Assembly (NCBI RefSeq): GCF_003055625.1
Contig: NZ_CP028811.1
Coordinates: forward strand, 1,488,001-1,552,000
Source: Flavobacterium magnum
Lineage (GTDB): Bacteria > Bacteroidota > Bacteroidia > Flavobacteriales > Flavobacteriaceae
Direction of reading: 5' to 3'
DNA length: 64,000 bases
The notes beneath the pieces are model-generated. The model was given only the letters and a program-made list of their open reading frames with translations. It was not told the origin of the DNA and did not search any database. Within the stretch, counting starts at the first letter, position 1. Every line of letters starts with the position of its first letter. Of this stretch, positions 35,697 to 44,572 are shown piece after piece. Position numbers and translations under genes: made by a program.

Positions 35697-37382
35697 ATGG
35701 CAACAGTAATCACAATGCCGCGTTTGAGCGACACGATGACCGAAGGAACCGTAGCCAAGTGGCTGAAAAAGGTAGGCGATAAGATCAATGAAGGCGATAT
35801 CCTGGCTGAAATTGAAACGGACAAGGCCACCATGGAATTTGAATCCTTCAATTCCGGAACCTTACTTCATATTGGTATACAGGAAGGCGAATCGGCTTCG
35901 GTGGATTCACTTTTGGCAATTATCGGGAAGGAAGGCGAGGATATCTCTGACCTTTTGGAGGGGAAAGCTGCCCCAAAACCGGAAGAAGCCCAGTCTGATG
36001 ACAAGCCGGCTGCTGCCGAAAAGCAAGAGCAAGGCAAACCGGATGAAACGCCCGTTAAAGCCGCTTCGTCATCACTGCCGAAAGGCGTTGTCGTGGTGAC
36101 CATGCCCCGCCTTAGCGACACCATGACTGACGGAACCGTCGCTACATGGATTAAGAAAGTGGGCGACAAAGTCTCTGAGGGAGACATCTTGGCAGAAATC
36201 GAAACCGATAAGGCGACGATGGAATTCGAATCCTTCAGCGCCGGCACCTTATTGTACATCGGTGTAAATGAGGGAGAATCGGCTCCGGTGGACAGTGTTC
36301 TGGCAATCATCGGTCCGGAAGGGACTGACATTTCGGGAATCGCGGAAAATTATAAAAAAGGTGGTGCGGCTCCTGATGCGGCTGCCGGAGCGTCCTCTGC
36401 GGAAGCGAAGGCAGATACGAACAGCGGCACAGCTGAAAAACAGGACACCGCAACGGCTGACGAAACCAAAGAAACAGTAGAAACCGTATCAGACGGCAGG
36501 CGGATTTTCATTTCACCGTTGGCCAAAAAAATAGCTGAAGAAAAAGGCATCAACATTTCGCAAATTAAAGGTACGGGGGAAAACGGACGCATTGTTAAAA
36601 GCGACGTCGAGAATTTTACACCATCGGCTGCGCCATCAACAGTGTCCGAGTCTGCCAAAGAGGGCGCTACAGTTGTACGGCCTTTTGTACCCGCGGGAGA
36701 AACTTCCTCTGAGGAAATTAAGAATTCCCAGATGCGCAAGGTCATCGCAAAACGTCTGTCAGAGTCGGCACATGCAGCGCCGGTATTTTACCTGACCATT
36801 GAAGTGGCGATGGATGAGGCGATGAAATCCCGTGGCGTGATCAATAGCTTGCCGGAGACCAAAGTGTCCTTCAATGACATGGTCATCAAGGCCTGCGCAA
36901 TGGCACTCAGGAAGCATCCGAAAGTGAACTCGCAATGGAAGGAAGAGGCGACTATTATACACCACCACATCAATGTTGGCGTGGCGGTAGCGGTTGAAGA
37001 CGGGCTGTTGGTTCCCGTCCTAAAATTTGCAGACCAGATGAGCCTGTCGCAGATTGGGGCAAGCGTCAGGGATTTGGCCGGAAAAGCCAAAAATAAGAAG
37101 ATTCAACCTGCTGAAATGGAAGGAAGCACATTTACTGTTTCGAATCTGGGGATGTTTGGAATTACCGAATTTACCTCAATTATAAACCAGCCCAACTCGG
37201 CAATCCTGTCTGTAGGAGCGATTATAGAAAAACCGGTGGTAAGAGGCGGCCAGATTGTAGTCGGTAATACGATGAAGGTCACTTTGGCGTGTGACCATAG
37301 GACAGTGGATGGCGCTACCGGCGCACAGTTCCTGCAAACGTTGAGGCAATATCTTGAAAATCCGGTAACCATGTTGGCTTAA
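35697..37382 (+). CDS. pdhC: pyruvate dehydrogenase E2, dihydrolipoamide acetyltransferase, two lipoyl domains
   Basis: The product has 561 residues. Two nearly identical lipoyl domains carry the lipoylated lysine in IETDKATMEF (K43 and K172), joined by Ala/Glu/Lys-rich linkers. A peripheral-subunit-binding domain follows (about 263-300, ISPLAKKIAEEKGI). The C-terminal catalytic domain ends with the acetyltransferase motif DHRTVDG. The internal duplication is clear in the DNA too (about 35697-35930 and 36090-36320). It transfers acetyl groups to CoA. It forms an operon with E1-alpha; E1-beta and E3 are not in the window. Confidence 0.96.
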   Translation: MATVITMPRLSDTMTEGTVAKWLKKVGDKINEGDILAEIETDKATMEFESFNSGTLLHIGIQEGESASVDSLLAIIGKEGEDISDLLEGKAAPKPEEAQSDDKPAAAEKQEQGKPDETPVKAASSSLPKGVVVVTMPRLSDTMTDGTVATWIKKVGDKVSEGDILAEIETDKATMEFESFSAGTLLYIGVNEGESAPVDSVLAIIGPEGTDISGIAENYKKGGAAPDAAAGASSAEAKADTNSGTAEKQDTATADETKETVETVSDGRRIFISPLAKKIAEEKGINISQIKGTGENGRIVKSDVENFTPSAAPSTVSESAKEGATVVRPFVPAGETSSEEIKNSQMRKVIAKRLSESAHAAPVFYLTIEVAMDEAMKSRGVINSLPETKVSFNDMVIKACAMALRKHPKVNSQWKEEATIIHHHINVGVAVAVEDGLLVPVLKFADQMSLSQIGASVRDLAGKAKNKKIQPAEMEGSTFTVSNLGMFGITEFTSIINQPNSAILSVGAIIEKPVVRGGQIVVGNTMKVTLACDHRTVDGATGAQFLQTLRQYLENPVTMLA

Positions 37383-37404
37383 TCGATATAATGAGAAATA
37401 TCAA

Positions 37405-37429
37405 AATCCCGCCGAGTGCGGGATTTTTT
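37405..37429 (+). terminator. rho-independent terminator of the pdhA-pdhC operon
   Basis: AATCCCGC (37405-37412) pairs with GCGGGATT (37418-37425) around CGAGT, followed by TTTTT. Confidence 0.92.
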
Positions 37430-37688
37430 GTTTTTGCCCCATTTGTAGGTTTGCCGCATTTTTTCACAATTAACATTTGGTGCGGTTTTTGCGCAATTCG
37501 GTGTTACGCAAAAATGGTATTTTACCTTCAGGGAAGGGGTGGATGTATCCCTACGAAAACGGACGATTACTTCATTGAGGAAAATCCACAGCCATTGTTA
37601 AATTTTGATTCTACTTCCCAAATTGAATTTAGGTACGGGCGTTTTTCGGGATGCATTTTTATTTCTTATTTTTACCAAAAATCATCTC
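37430..37688. other. 259-base intergenic region with an inverted repeat
   Basis: No convincing gene is seen. An inverted repeat TTTTTGCG (37486-37493) / CGCAAAAA (37507-37514) with a 13-base loop is present, followed by GGTATTTTACC. A TATTTTTA box lies just before the downstream SDR. Confidence 0.4.
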
Positions 37689-38366
37689 TTGAAAAATATC
37701 ATTGTTACAGGTACTTCGCGAGGCATCGGCCTTGAGCTTGCACTTAAATTTGCCGCTAACGGGCATAACGTCCTGGCGCTTTCGCGGAAAATTTCCCCGG
37801 CGCTGCTTGGCAACCCGAAAATTACTTGTCTTGAGACCGACCTCTCGGTAGCGGAAGAACTTGAAAAGGTTTCGGAGTTCCTTACATCCTCATGGAAGCA
37901 GGTCGATGCGTTGGTACACAATGCAGGTGCTTTGGTTTCAAAACCATTCGCGGATTTAACCCTTGCGGATTTCGAACAGGTTTATAAAATCAACGTTTTC
38001 GCGGTGGCTATGCTGACTCAGAACGTGTTGCCATTCCTCAACCGCGGGAGCCACGTGGTGACCATCAGTTCCATGGGCGGCATACAGGGCAGTTCAAAAT
38101 TTCCGGGACTTTCTGCCTACAGTTCGAGCAAAGGCGCAGTGATTACGTTGTCCGAGGTATTGGCGGAAGAGTTTAAAGAACGCGGGATTTCGTTCAACAC
38201 CCTTGCTATTGGTTCAGTACAGACTGAAATGCTCGCGGAAGCTTTCCCTGGCTATAAGGCGCCGCTATCGGCACCTGAAATGGCTGATTACATTTACGAC
38301 TTTACGCTCAACGGCAACAAATACTATAACGGGAAAGTGTTGCAGGTTTCTTCCACAACCCCTTAA
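37689..38366 (+). CDS. short-chain dehydrogenase/reductase
   Basis: The first fold residue (NIIVTGTSRGIG) follows immediately after a TTG at 37689, so that TTG is taken as the start (225 residues). An upstream in-frame ATG at 37605 would add 28 residues unlike the family. Motifs are TGTSRGIG, HNAG and the catalytic SAYSSSKGA (Tyr and Lys). The substrate is unknown. It is followed after one base by the SprT-like gene, so the two are probably translated from one mRNA. The TTG start is a judgement, not proven. Confidence 0.85.
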   Translation: MKNIIVTGTSRGIGLELALKFAANGHNVLALSRKISPALLGNPKITCLETDLSVAEELEKVSEFLTSSWKQVDALVHNAGALVSKPFADLTLADFEQVYKINVFAVAMLTQNVLPFLNRGSHVVTISSMGGIQGSSKFPGLSAYSSSKGAVITLSEVLAEEFKERGISFNTLAIGSVQTEMLAEAFPGYKAPLSAPEMADYIYDFTLNGNKYYNGKVLQVSSTTP

Positions 38367-38367
38367 C

Positions 38368-38967
38368 ATGAGTGACGTTTTAGCCAGATACCTCCCTGAG
38401 GCCGCGGTCAGGCCGGTTTTCGATCTGGTCGTCGCTCACCAGGTACACCTTAAAATCGTTAATGAACGCCGGACGCGGCACGGTGATTACCGCAAAGGTC
38501 CGAATGGCAAGCACGAGATTACCGTGAACGCCAGCCTCAACAAATATAAATTCCTTATTACGCTGGTACACGAAATCGCACACCTCGTCGCGTTCGAAAA
38601 ATTCGGGAGGCATATAAAACCGCATGGTACCGAGTGGAAGCTTACTTTCCAGCGGCTGATGGTCCCATTTATCCGGCCGGAAGTGTTCCCCACGCCATTG
38701 CTGCCGTTGCTGGCACGCCATTTCAGAAATCCTTCAGCGAGCAGCGATACCGATGCGACCCTGGCATTGGCCCTCAAGCAATTCGACCCGCAGAACGATA
38801 AAAATTATGTGTTTGAAATCCCTTACGGCAGCCTCTTCCGCATCGACAACGGCAAAATCTTCAGGAAGATTGCGCTGCGGGTCAAGCGCTATGAATGCCT
38901 GGAAATCAGTAGCGGCAAAACATACCTGTTCAACCCGAATGCCGAAGTGGAATTGCTGCCCGGTTGA
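38368..38967 (+). CDS. SprT-like zinc metalloprotease-domain protein
   Basis: The start at ATG 38368 follows the SDR stop directly, giving 199 residues. Near the N-terminus is the zinc motif HEIAH (H68-E69-H72), with a third ligand likely H86 in PHGTEWK. This is the SprT-like/Wss1-related fold seen in DNA-protein crosslink proteases. The C-terminal third lacks the four-cysteine zinc ribbon of E. coli SprT. It should not be confused with the flavobacterial gliding protein named SprT, which is unrelated. The substrate is unknown. Confidence 0.88.
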   Translation: MSDVLARYLPEAAVRPVFDLVVAHQVHLKIVNERRTRHGDYRKGPNGKHEITVNASLNKYKFLITLVHEIAHLVAFEKFGRHIKPHGTEWKLTFQRLMVPFIRPEVFPTPLLPLLARHFRNPSASSDTDATLALALKQFDPQNDKNYVFEIPYGSLFRIDNGKIFRKIALRVKRYECLEISSGKTYLFNPNAEVELLPG

Positions 38968-39045
38968 GTTAAATTACAATAAACCAGTGAAATTTTCTAA
39001 ACAGGCATTTTCAAATTCTTACTACCTTAGCATTTTACCATAAAG

Positions 39046-40107
39046 ATGAATACAAATTACTATGCCATATTGATGGCCGGCGGAGTGGGTTCGCGCTTTT
39101 GGCCGGTCAGCACGACAGAATTCCCTAAGCAATTCCACGATATGCTCGGATCTGGCGAAACCCTGATCCAGAAAACCTTCAGCCGTCTTGCCAAATTGAT
39201 CCCTGCGGAGAACATCCTGATCCTGACCAACGAAAAATACAACCAGATCGTGCTCGACCAGCTTCCGATGGTGAAGCCGGAAAATGTACTGCTCGAGCCC
39301 GCGATGCGCAACACAGCGCCCTGCATCCTGTATGCGTCGCTGAAGATCCGTAAGCAAAATCCCGACGCACTGGTGGTGGTGGCACCCAGCGACCACTGGA
39401 TTGAAGATGAAAATGCTTTCATCGACGACCTTAAAACCTGCTTTAACTTTTGCGATTCCACCGATGCGCTGATGACTTTGGGTATCAAACCGACCTTCCC
39501 GAATACCGGCTACGGCTATATTGAATACGACAAATCGGATATAAACCCCATAAAAAAGGTCAGCCAGTTCCGGGAAAAGCCAGACTATGAAACAGCAAAA
39601 TCCTTTTTGGAAAGCGGCAACTTTCTTTGGAATGGTGGCATTTTCATCTGGAGCATCAAGTCGGTAATGACAGCCTTCCATGCGTTCCAGCCCGCAATGA
39701 ACGCCTTGTTTATGCAGGGTTATGAAGATTACAATACGGTTAAGGAAGTCGATTTTATCAATGACAATTACGCTTCCGCAGAAAACATTTCGATTGATTA
39801 TGCACTGATGGAACACGCAGAGAATGTCTTTGTCCTGCCCGCTTCTTTTGATTGGAATGATCTCGGCACCTGGGGTTCGCTGCACGAAAAACTGCCGAAA
39901 GATGATTTCAATAATGCGGTGGTCAATGCGAGGGTCGTTTTGGAAAATGCCTCGAATAACATCATCCGCAGCGATGCGCAGAAACTGATTGTGATTGACG
40001 GACTTGATGATTATATCATCGTTGACAGAAAAGACGTCCTGCTGATTTATCCGAAAGGGAAAGAACAGGATATTAAGGCCATCGTGGGCCGCATCAAATC
40101 TGAGTAA
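39046..40107 (+). CDS. mannose-1-phosphate guanylyltransferase
   Basis: The product has 353 residues. The N-terminal nucleotidyltransferase signature is clear (MAGGVGSRFWPVSTTEFPKQ, residues 10-29), followed by the TLGIKPTFPNTGYGYIE, FREKP and WNGGIFIW motifs of the GMP type. There is no C-terminal isomerase domain, so it is a monofunctional enzyme making GDP-mannose for surface glycans and glycosylation. A nearby glycosyltransferase and methyltransferase could use such sugars (weak inference). A terminator lies after it. Confidence 0.95.
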   Translation: MNTNYYAILMAGGVGSRFWPVSTTEFPKQFHDMLGSGETLIQKTFSRLAKLIPAENILILTNEKYNQIVLDQLPMVKPENVLLEPAMRNTAPCILYASLKIRKQNPDALVVVAPSDHWIEDENAFIDDLKTCFNFCDSTDALMTLGIKPTFPNTGYGYIEYDKSDINPIKKVSQFREKPDYETAKSFLESGNFLWNGGIFIWSIKSVMTAFHAFQPAMNALFMQGYEDYNTVKEVDFINDNYASAENISIDYALMEHAENVFVLPASFDWNDLGTWGSLHEKLPKDDFNNAVVNARVVLENASNNIIRSDAQKLIVIDGLDDYIIVDRKDVLLIYPKGKEQDIKAIVGRIKSE

Positions 40108-40125
40108 ACGGGCGGAACTGAATAC

Positions 40126-40169
40126 AACCCGATGCCATTCTGCGTCGCAAAGTGGGATCGGTTTTTTTT
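40126..40169 (+). terminator. imperfect terminator after the guanylyltransferase
   Basis: AACCCGAT-GCCA (40126-40137) and TGGGATCGGTT (about 40153-40163) can pair with a bulge, followed by T to 40169. The T-run overlaps the stop of the convergent ABC ATPase gene. Confidence 0.5.
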
Positions 40170-40929
40170 ATCCTTTCAGGTACGCTTCCCGCACTTTCTT
40201 GAAGAGGTTTGACGAATACACGAAATCCGTCACGGCCTCATTATCTGTGCGGAAAATCTCTTCCTTGGTGCCTTGCCAGGCTTTAAGTCCATGCTTCAGG
40301 AAAACGATGTTTTCGCCAATTTCCATTACCGAGTTCATATCGTGGGTATTGATTACGGTAGTGATATTGTATTCTTTTGTAATTTCCTGGATCAGGTTGT
40401 CAATCAGGATCGCCGTGTTGGGGTCAAGTCCAGAGTTCGGTTCGTCACAAAACAAATATTTCGGGTTGTTCACGATCGCACGGGCGATTGCCACCCTTTT
40501 CTGCATCCCGCCCGAAATCTCCGAAGGCAGTTTTCTGTGCGCATCAACGAGGTTTACGCGCTCGAGCACAAAGTCGACGCGTTCCTTTATCTTTGCACGC
40601 GAGTTTCTTGTAAACATCCGGAGCGGGAACGCTACATTTTCAGCCACCGTCATCGAGTCGAAAAGTGCGCTGCCCTGAAATACCATCCCGATTTCAGTCC
40701 GCAATTCCCTTTTCTCATCCTTGGTCAGTTCGCCATACACCCTGCCGTCAAACGAGATCGTTCCGGAATCCGGCGTAAAGATGCCCAGCAGTGATTTTAG
40801 CAATACTGTCTTCCCGGAACCACTCTGCCCGATAATCAGGTTGGTCTTCCCGGTTTCAAAAACGGTGGAAATCCCTTTAAGAACCTGGGTTTCGCCAAAT
40901 GACTTCTTCACATCTTTTACTTCAATCAT
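40168..40929 (-). CDS. ABC transporter ATP-binding protein, MlaF type
   Basis: The start is placed at the ATG at 40929 (MIEVKDVKKSFG), which shares one base with the upstream stop (TGATG). The product has 253 residues with Walker A GQSGSGKT, signature SGGMQKR, and Walker B YLFCDEPNSGLDP. The sequence is of the Mla/MCE phospholipid-transport ATPase kind. With the permease directly upstream it would power lipid transport that keeps the outer membrane asymmetric. The MCE substrate-binding protein (MlaD) is not in this operon. Confidence 0.92.
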   Translation of the reverse strand: MIEVKDVKKSFGETQVLKGISTVFETGKTNLIIGQSGSGKTVLLKSLLGIFTPDSGTISFDGRVYGELTKDEKRELRTEIGMVFQGSALFDSMTVAENVAFPLRMFTRNSRAKIKERVDFVLERVNLVDAHRKLPSEISGGMQKRVAIARAIVNNPKYLFCDEPNSGLDPNTAILIDNLIQEITKEYNITTVINTHDMNSVMEIGENIVFLKHGLKAWQGTKEEIFRTDNEAVTDFVYSSNLFKKVREAYLKG

Positions 40930-41675
40930 CAGGTCAGCAGTAATTGGGTTAGAATATAGTTCACAAGGATGATCGTAACCGAAGTCCATACGAATGACAC
41001 CGTACTGGCCTTGCCCACTTCAAGCGCGCCACCTTTCATGTAATAGCCGTGAAAGGACGGGATTGTGGCCAGCAGCAAAGCGAAAATAAACGTCTTGATG
41101 AACGCATAGGTAATATGGAATGGGATAAACTCCATCTGGATTCCCGATACAAAATCGGTGCTGTTCCCAAAACCTCCGTAGACGCTGGCGATAAAACCGC
41201 CAAGAATCCCCAGGAACATGGCTATCCCTATCGCGAACGGATAAAGCAGCAACGCAATCAGTTTAGGGAAAACCAGGTAGTTGAGCGAATTCACACCCAT
41301 CACTTCCAACGCATCAATCTGCTCGGTCACGCGCATCGTCCCGATGCTCGAAGTAATAAACGACCCCACTTTTCCGGCCATGATGATTGAAATGAATGTC
41401 GGCGCAAATTCCAATATGATTGATTGCCGCGTTGCAAACCCGATCAGGTATTTCGGGATCAATGGGTTGGTCAGGTTGAGCGCGGTCTGTATCGCGACGA
41501 CGCCACCGACGAAAAATGATATGAACATCACAATGCCCAATGAGCCGATGATCAGGTCGTCTATTTCCTTAAGGATCAGTCCCTTCATAACAGACCATTT
41601 GGTCGGCTTGTTGAAGATTTCCTTGATCATCAGGAAATACCTTCCCATTTGCGATAAATAACGGACGAGCATCAT
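40929..41675 (-). CDS. MlaE-family ABC transporter permease
   Basis: The product has 248 residues of the MlaE/YrbE type: several membrane helices with the conserved EQIDALEVMGV loop (about 138-148) and GGFIASVYGG. It forms the membrane part of the lipid transporter with MlaF encoded next. The family usually acts with a periplasmic MCE protein; none is encoded here, though one could lie elsewhere. The translational overlap with mlaF fits equal stoichiometry. Confidence 0.92.
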   Translation of the reverse strand: MMLVRYLSQMGRYFLMIKEIFNKPTKWSVMKGLILKEIDDLIIGSLGIVMFISFFVGGVVAIQTALNLTNPLIPKYLIGFATRQSIILEFAPTFISIIMAGKVGSFITSSIGTMRVTEQIDALEVMGVNSLNYLVFPKLIALLLYPFAIGIAMFLGILGGFIASVYGGFGNSTDFVSGIQMEFIPFHITYAFIKTFIFALLLATIPSFHGYYMKGGALEVGKASTVSFVWTSVTIILVNYILTQLLLT

Positions 41676-41754
41676 ATTTTTAAATATATGCGAAAATAAG
41701 GATTAGTTTCCAGTTACTGTTTGCGGTTTGCGGTTTTTAGTTGTAAAATTTTGG

Positions 41755-41834
41755 CGCGCCCCTGCTGGTCCGGGCTTTCGGCTTTAGTCCTCGCTGCGCT
41801 CCGGGCTACCGCCTCTATCCCTCGCGCGGGATCC
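41755..41834 (-). repeat. dispersed GC-rich intergenic repeat, family B copy 2
   Basis: Read on the minus strand it contains GCGAGGGATAGAGGCGGTAG, AGCGCAGCGAGGACT and GAAAGCCCGGACC, matching the blocks of copy 1 at 3165-3253. It fills the space between the glycosyltransferase stop and the MlaE start. The adjacent 41705-41740 has a repeated TTTGCGG motif. Confidence 0.6.
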
Positions 41835-41841
41835 TGTAAAT

Positions 41842-42705
41842 TCAAATTTTTACTTTTCCCGACAACTTCCCCTTCATCTTCGCCAGTCGGTATCCGCGGA
41901 TAAACTTCGCTTGTTCTTTAGTCACCAATAACGGTTTCCGTGCCGATTTAGCCTTCAGGAATCCCATCATATAATCAATAAAAAGCGAAGGTTTTTTCTT
42001 CATCACCGCCAGTTTTGCAGAAGCAATTGCTGTAATTATGAAGCCGTATCCGAGGCTGTAAAAGGCTTCCCCCTGTTTATACCTGGCAGCTTTATTGTAA
42101 TTGGCACCGGTAGGTTTCAGGTGTTTTACTTTAAGTGATTCATCAGTGACGACTTTCCATCCGTAGAATTTTGATAGCAGTTCGTCCACCGTATCCCAGC
42201 CCATCGCAGGCTTCAGTTTCCCGATTTGCAGGAAACATTCCTTGCGGTAGGCTTTAAACGCACCGCGGATATGATCTTTGTCGGTGAGGTTTTCCAGTAT
42301 CCATTCCCCATTTTTTTCGATATAGGCAAATCCGCCCGCCATCCCGATTTTTGCATCGATCTCAAAAGCAGCAAGAATTTTTTCAAAATAGTTTTCGGGC
42401 AAGATCAGGTCGGCGTCCAGTTTTACAATCACATCATAATCTTCGTCAAGCGTTGCATAACCTTTTTCGAACGCGCGGATGACTTTGCTGCCCGGTAAAT
42501 GAACAGGATCTGACAAGGAATTCACCAAAGTAATAAATGGATATTTTTGACTATAACCCTTAACGATTTCAGCAGTGTTATCTGTAGAATTGTCATCCAC
42601 CACAACAATCCGCGAAGGGAGCATCGTTTGTGTAATCAGGGAATCAAGCGTCAGGCTGATGAATGCGGATTCATTGTGCGCAGGGATGACAATGTAGTAA
42701 ACCAT
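41842..42705 (-). CDS. family 2 glycosyltransferase
   Basis: The start at ATG 42705 (MVYYIVIPAHNES) shares one base with the upstream methyltransferase stop (TAATG); 287 residues. The GT-A fold is clear: IPAHNE, VVVDDNSTDNT, and the metal-binding VKLDADLIL (DxD) at about 106-114. A C-terminal Lys/Arg-rich helical tail follows. It would transfer a sugar to a surface glycan or lipid carrier. Donor and acceptor are unknown. It is co-expressed with the methyltransferase. Confidence 0.93.
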   Translation of the reverse strand: MVYYIVIPAHNESAFISLTLDSLITQTMLPSRIVVVDDNSTDNTAEIVKGYSQKYPFITLVNSLSDPVHLPGSKVIRAFEKGYATLDEDYDVIVKLDADLILPENYFEKILAAFEIDAKIGMAGGFAYIEKNGEWILENLTDKDHIRGAFKAYRKECFLQIGKLKPAMGWDTVDELLSKFYGWKVVTDESLKVKHLKPTGANYNKAARYKQGEAFYSLGYGFIITAIASAKLAVMKKKPSLFIDYMMGFLKAKSARKPLLVTKEQAKFIRGYRLAKMKGKLSGKVKI

Positions 42706-43229
42706 TATTTTATCTTTTCGGCGTACACGATATAGTACCGGTCGGTAAATCGCCTCAGCAACGGCCTGATCCCGAATTTCTTCACCGGATTTGTCCATTT
42801 TTCCCTGGCCACAATCTTCCACCCGGTTTTCTCCAAAAGCCAGTCCAGCTGCCAATCCTCGAACTCATGGTAATGACGGTCCCACATATCGGTTTTACTG
42901 CGATAGGCGGGTGAAAACCAGAGGCGCATCGGAATGGAGATGAATATCTTATCAGCTTTTACGGCATTCAGGATGGTAAACGGGTTCAGTAAATGCTCGA
43001 AAATTTCAAACGCGGTAACAACTGTAGCTTGAGAGTGAAGTAATGCCTGCTGATTCAGATCCAGGTCTTCTCCCGAAGTATTGGTCACAGAAAACCCCTC
43101 TTTTTTCATAATGTCTGAAAACGGATTTTCCACACCCAGATCCAAAATAGTTTCAGACGTGTCGATGTGTTTCCTAAGGAATTCCAAAGTGTGCTTGAAT
43201 CGTTTGTTGGGGAAAACTGCTTCGTACAT
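42705..43229 (-). CDS. class I SAM-dependent methyltransferase
   Basis: The start chosen is ATG 43229 (MYEAVFPNKRFK), because a TATATTTG -7 box lies at 43251-43258 just upstream; 174 residues. SAM-fold signs are ETILDLGVENPFS for the glycine-rich loop (degenerate, GVENP rather than GxGxG) and VVTAFEIFEHLLNP for motif IV-like. Its partner is the glycosyltransferase. The degenerate motif I makes activity uncertain; the acceptor is unknown. Confidence 0.85.
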   Translation of the reverse strand: MYEAVFPNKRFKHTLEFLRKHIDTSETILDLGVENPFSDIMKKEGFSVTNTSGEDLDLNQQALLHSQATVVTAFEIFEHLLNPFTILNAVKADKIFISIPMRLWFSPAYRSKTDMWDRHYHEFEDWQLDWLLEKTGWKIVAREKWTNPVKKFGIRPLLRRFTDRYYIVYAEKIK

Positions 43230-43288
43230 AGGTTTGCTGATTAGCCGCTGCAAATATAGCAAGATTGTTGTTTTGTCGCCGGATTTTT

Positions 43289-43374
43289 AGCCCGGATCGC
43301 AGCGGCATCCTTTTTATTTTTCTTAGAAAAAAATAAAAAGATACAGCGCAGAGCCGGACCAGCTCCTGAAAAAA
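43289..43374 (+). repeat. dispersed palindromic intergenic repeat, family A copy 1
   Basis: Contains AGCCCGGATCGCAGCGGCAT, CCTTTTTATTTTT, AAAAATAAAAAG, ATACAGCGCAGAGCCGGA and CAGCTCCTGAAAA. The T-rich and A-rich central arms can pair as a hairpin. It lies just beyond the KAS III gene stop, and may serve as its terminator. Related copies are at 49466-49546 and 54773-54860. Confidence 0.7.
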
Positions 43375-43380
43375 CTGAAA

Positions 43381-44442
43381 TCAATAGCGGTATACGATCG
43401 CATTGACGTTCATTCCTGCGCCAACCGAGGCGAATATGATCACGTCGCCCTTGTGCAGCTGCTGTCCCGGAAGGCGGCCTGATGTGAGCAGGTCAAAAAG
43501 CGTGGGCACGGTGGCCACACTGCTGTTCCCGAGTTTGTGGATGCTCATCGGCATGATGCCTTCGGGCGGGACTTTGCCGTAGAGCTTATAAAAACGCTGT
43601 ACGATGGCTTCGTCCATTTTCTCATTGGCCTGATGAATCAGCACTTTTTTGATGTCGTCAATAGCTATGCCGCTTTTGTCAACGCATTCCTTCATCGCTT
43701 TAGGAACCTGGCTGAGCGCAAACTCATATATTTTGCGCCCGAACATCTTGATGTATCGCACGTTGGGGTCGAGGTCTTTATTGTAGGAATTTCCGAAGAA
43801 CAGGTAGGCAGACTCCTCATACGCAAAGGTGGCGCTGTCATGGGCAAGGATTCCTGCGTTCTCATCGCTCGTCAGGGCAATGACCGTAGCGCCCGCGCCG
43901 TCGGAATAAATCATCGAGTCACGGTCATGCACGTCTACCACGCGCGACAGCGTTTCGGTTCCTATCACGAGGCACTTCTGGGCCATACCCGCTTTAATGA
44001 AAGCATAGGCCTGGATGACGCCTTCTACCCAGCCGGGGCAGCCAAAGAGGATATCGTAAGCTACGCATCTGGGGTTCCTGATGCCCAGTTTGTGTTTGAC
44101 GCGGCTTGCGAGGCTGGGTAGGATGTCAGACTGGATGGCGCCTTTTTTTACGTCGCCGAAGTTGTGCGCCAATATGATATAATCAATAGTTTCGGTGTCG
44201 ATGCCGGCATTGGCGATGGCTTTTTGTGAGGCCAAAAAGGCCATATCAGAACTCAGCGTATTGTCGTCGGCATATTTCCTTGCCGAAATACCGGTGATGT
44301 CCCTGAATTTCCCGATCACGACGTCGTTAGCTTGCGGTAGTGCGCTGCCGTCCTCATCCAGGAATTGGCGTTTTGCAAAATCTTCGTTTGTGATTTCGTT
44401 TTGTGGGATGAAGCTCCCGACACCCGTGATTTGTATTGCCAT
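43381..44442 (-). CDS. 3-oxoacyl-ACP synthase III-like ketosynthase
   Basis: The product has 353 residues with the thiolase fold and a complete FabH triad: C135 in FGCPGWVEG, H270 in IHQANEKMD and N306 in KLGNSS. It condenses an acyl-CoA primer with malonyl-ACP. Its neighbours are not fatty-acid genes, and the active-site surroundings (FGCPG rather than the usual ACAGF) differ from housekeeping FabH, so it may serve an alternative acyl product. The product is unknown. Confidence 0.9.
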   Translation of the reverse strand: MAIQITGVGSFIPQNEITNEDFAKRQFLDEDGSALPQANDVVIGKFRDITGISARKYADDNTLSSDMAFLASQKAIANAGIDTETIDYIILAHNFGDVKKGAIQSDILPSLASRVKHKLGIRNPRCVAYDILFGCPGWVEGVIQAYAFIKAGMAQKCLVIGTETLSRVVDVHDRDSMIYSDGAGATVIALTSDENAGILAHDSATFAYEESAYLFFGNSYNKDLDPNVRYIKMFGRKIYEFALSQVPKAMKECVDKSGIAIDDIKKVLIHQANEKMDEAIVQRFYKLYGKVPPEGIMPMSIHKLGNSSVATVPTLFDLLTSGRLPGQQLHKGDVIIFASVGAGMNVNAIVYRY

Positions 44443-44572
44443 CGTTGTTATGTATTTTCAGGTTCTGAGATTTTTCACTCCTAATTTAGCAAATTAACGT
44501 ATTGATTAAAAAGCAGCGATTCCATATTATGGAAAATGAATTGTTTCCGCGTTTTCGTTGGCGGATATTTCC

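Noticed and set aside
35697..36330. Direct repeats that might be a mobile or CRISPR-like repeat
   Set aside because: They are the two lipoyl domains of E2, a duplication within one protein.
37391..37735. 114-codon plus-strand frame between pdhC and the SDR
   Set aside because: It begins within the pdhC terminator, overlaps the SDR start and has no domain.
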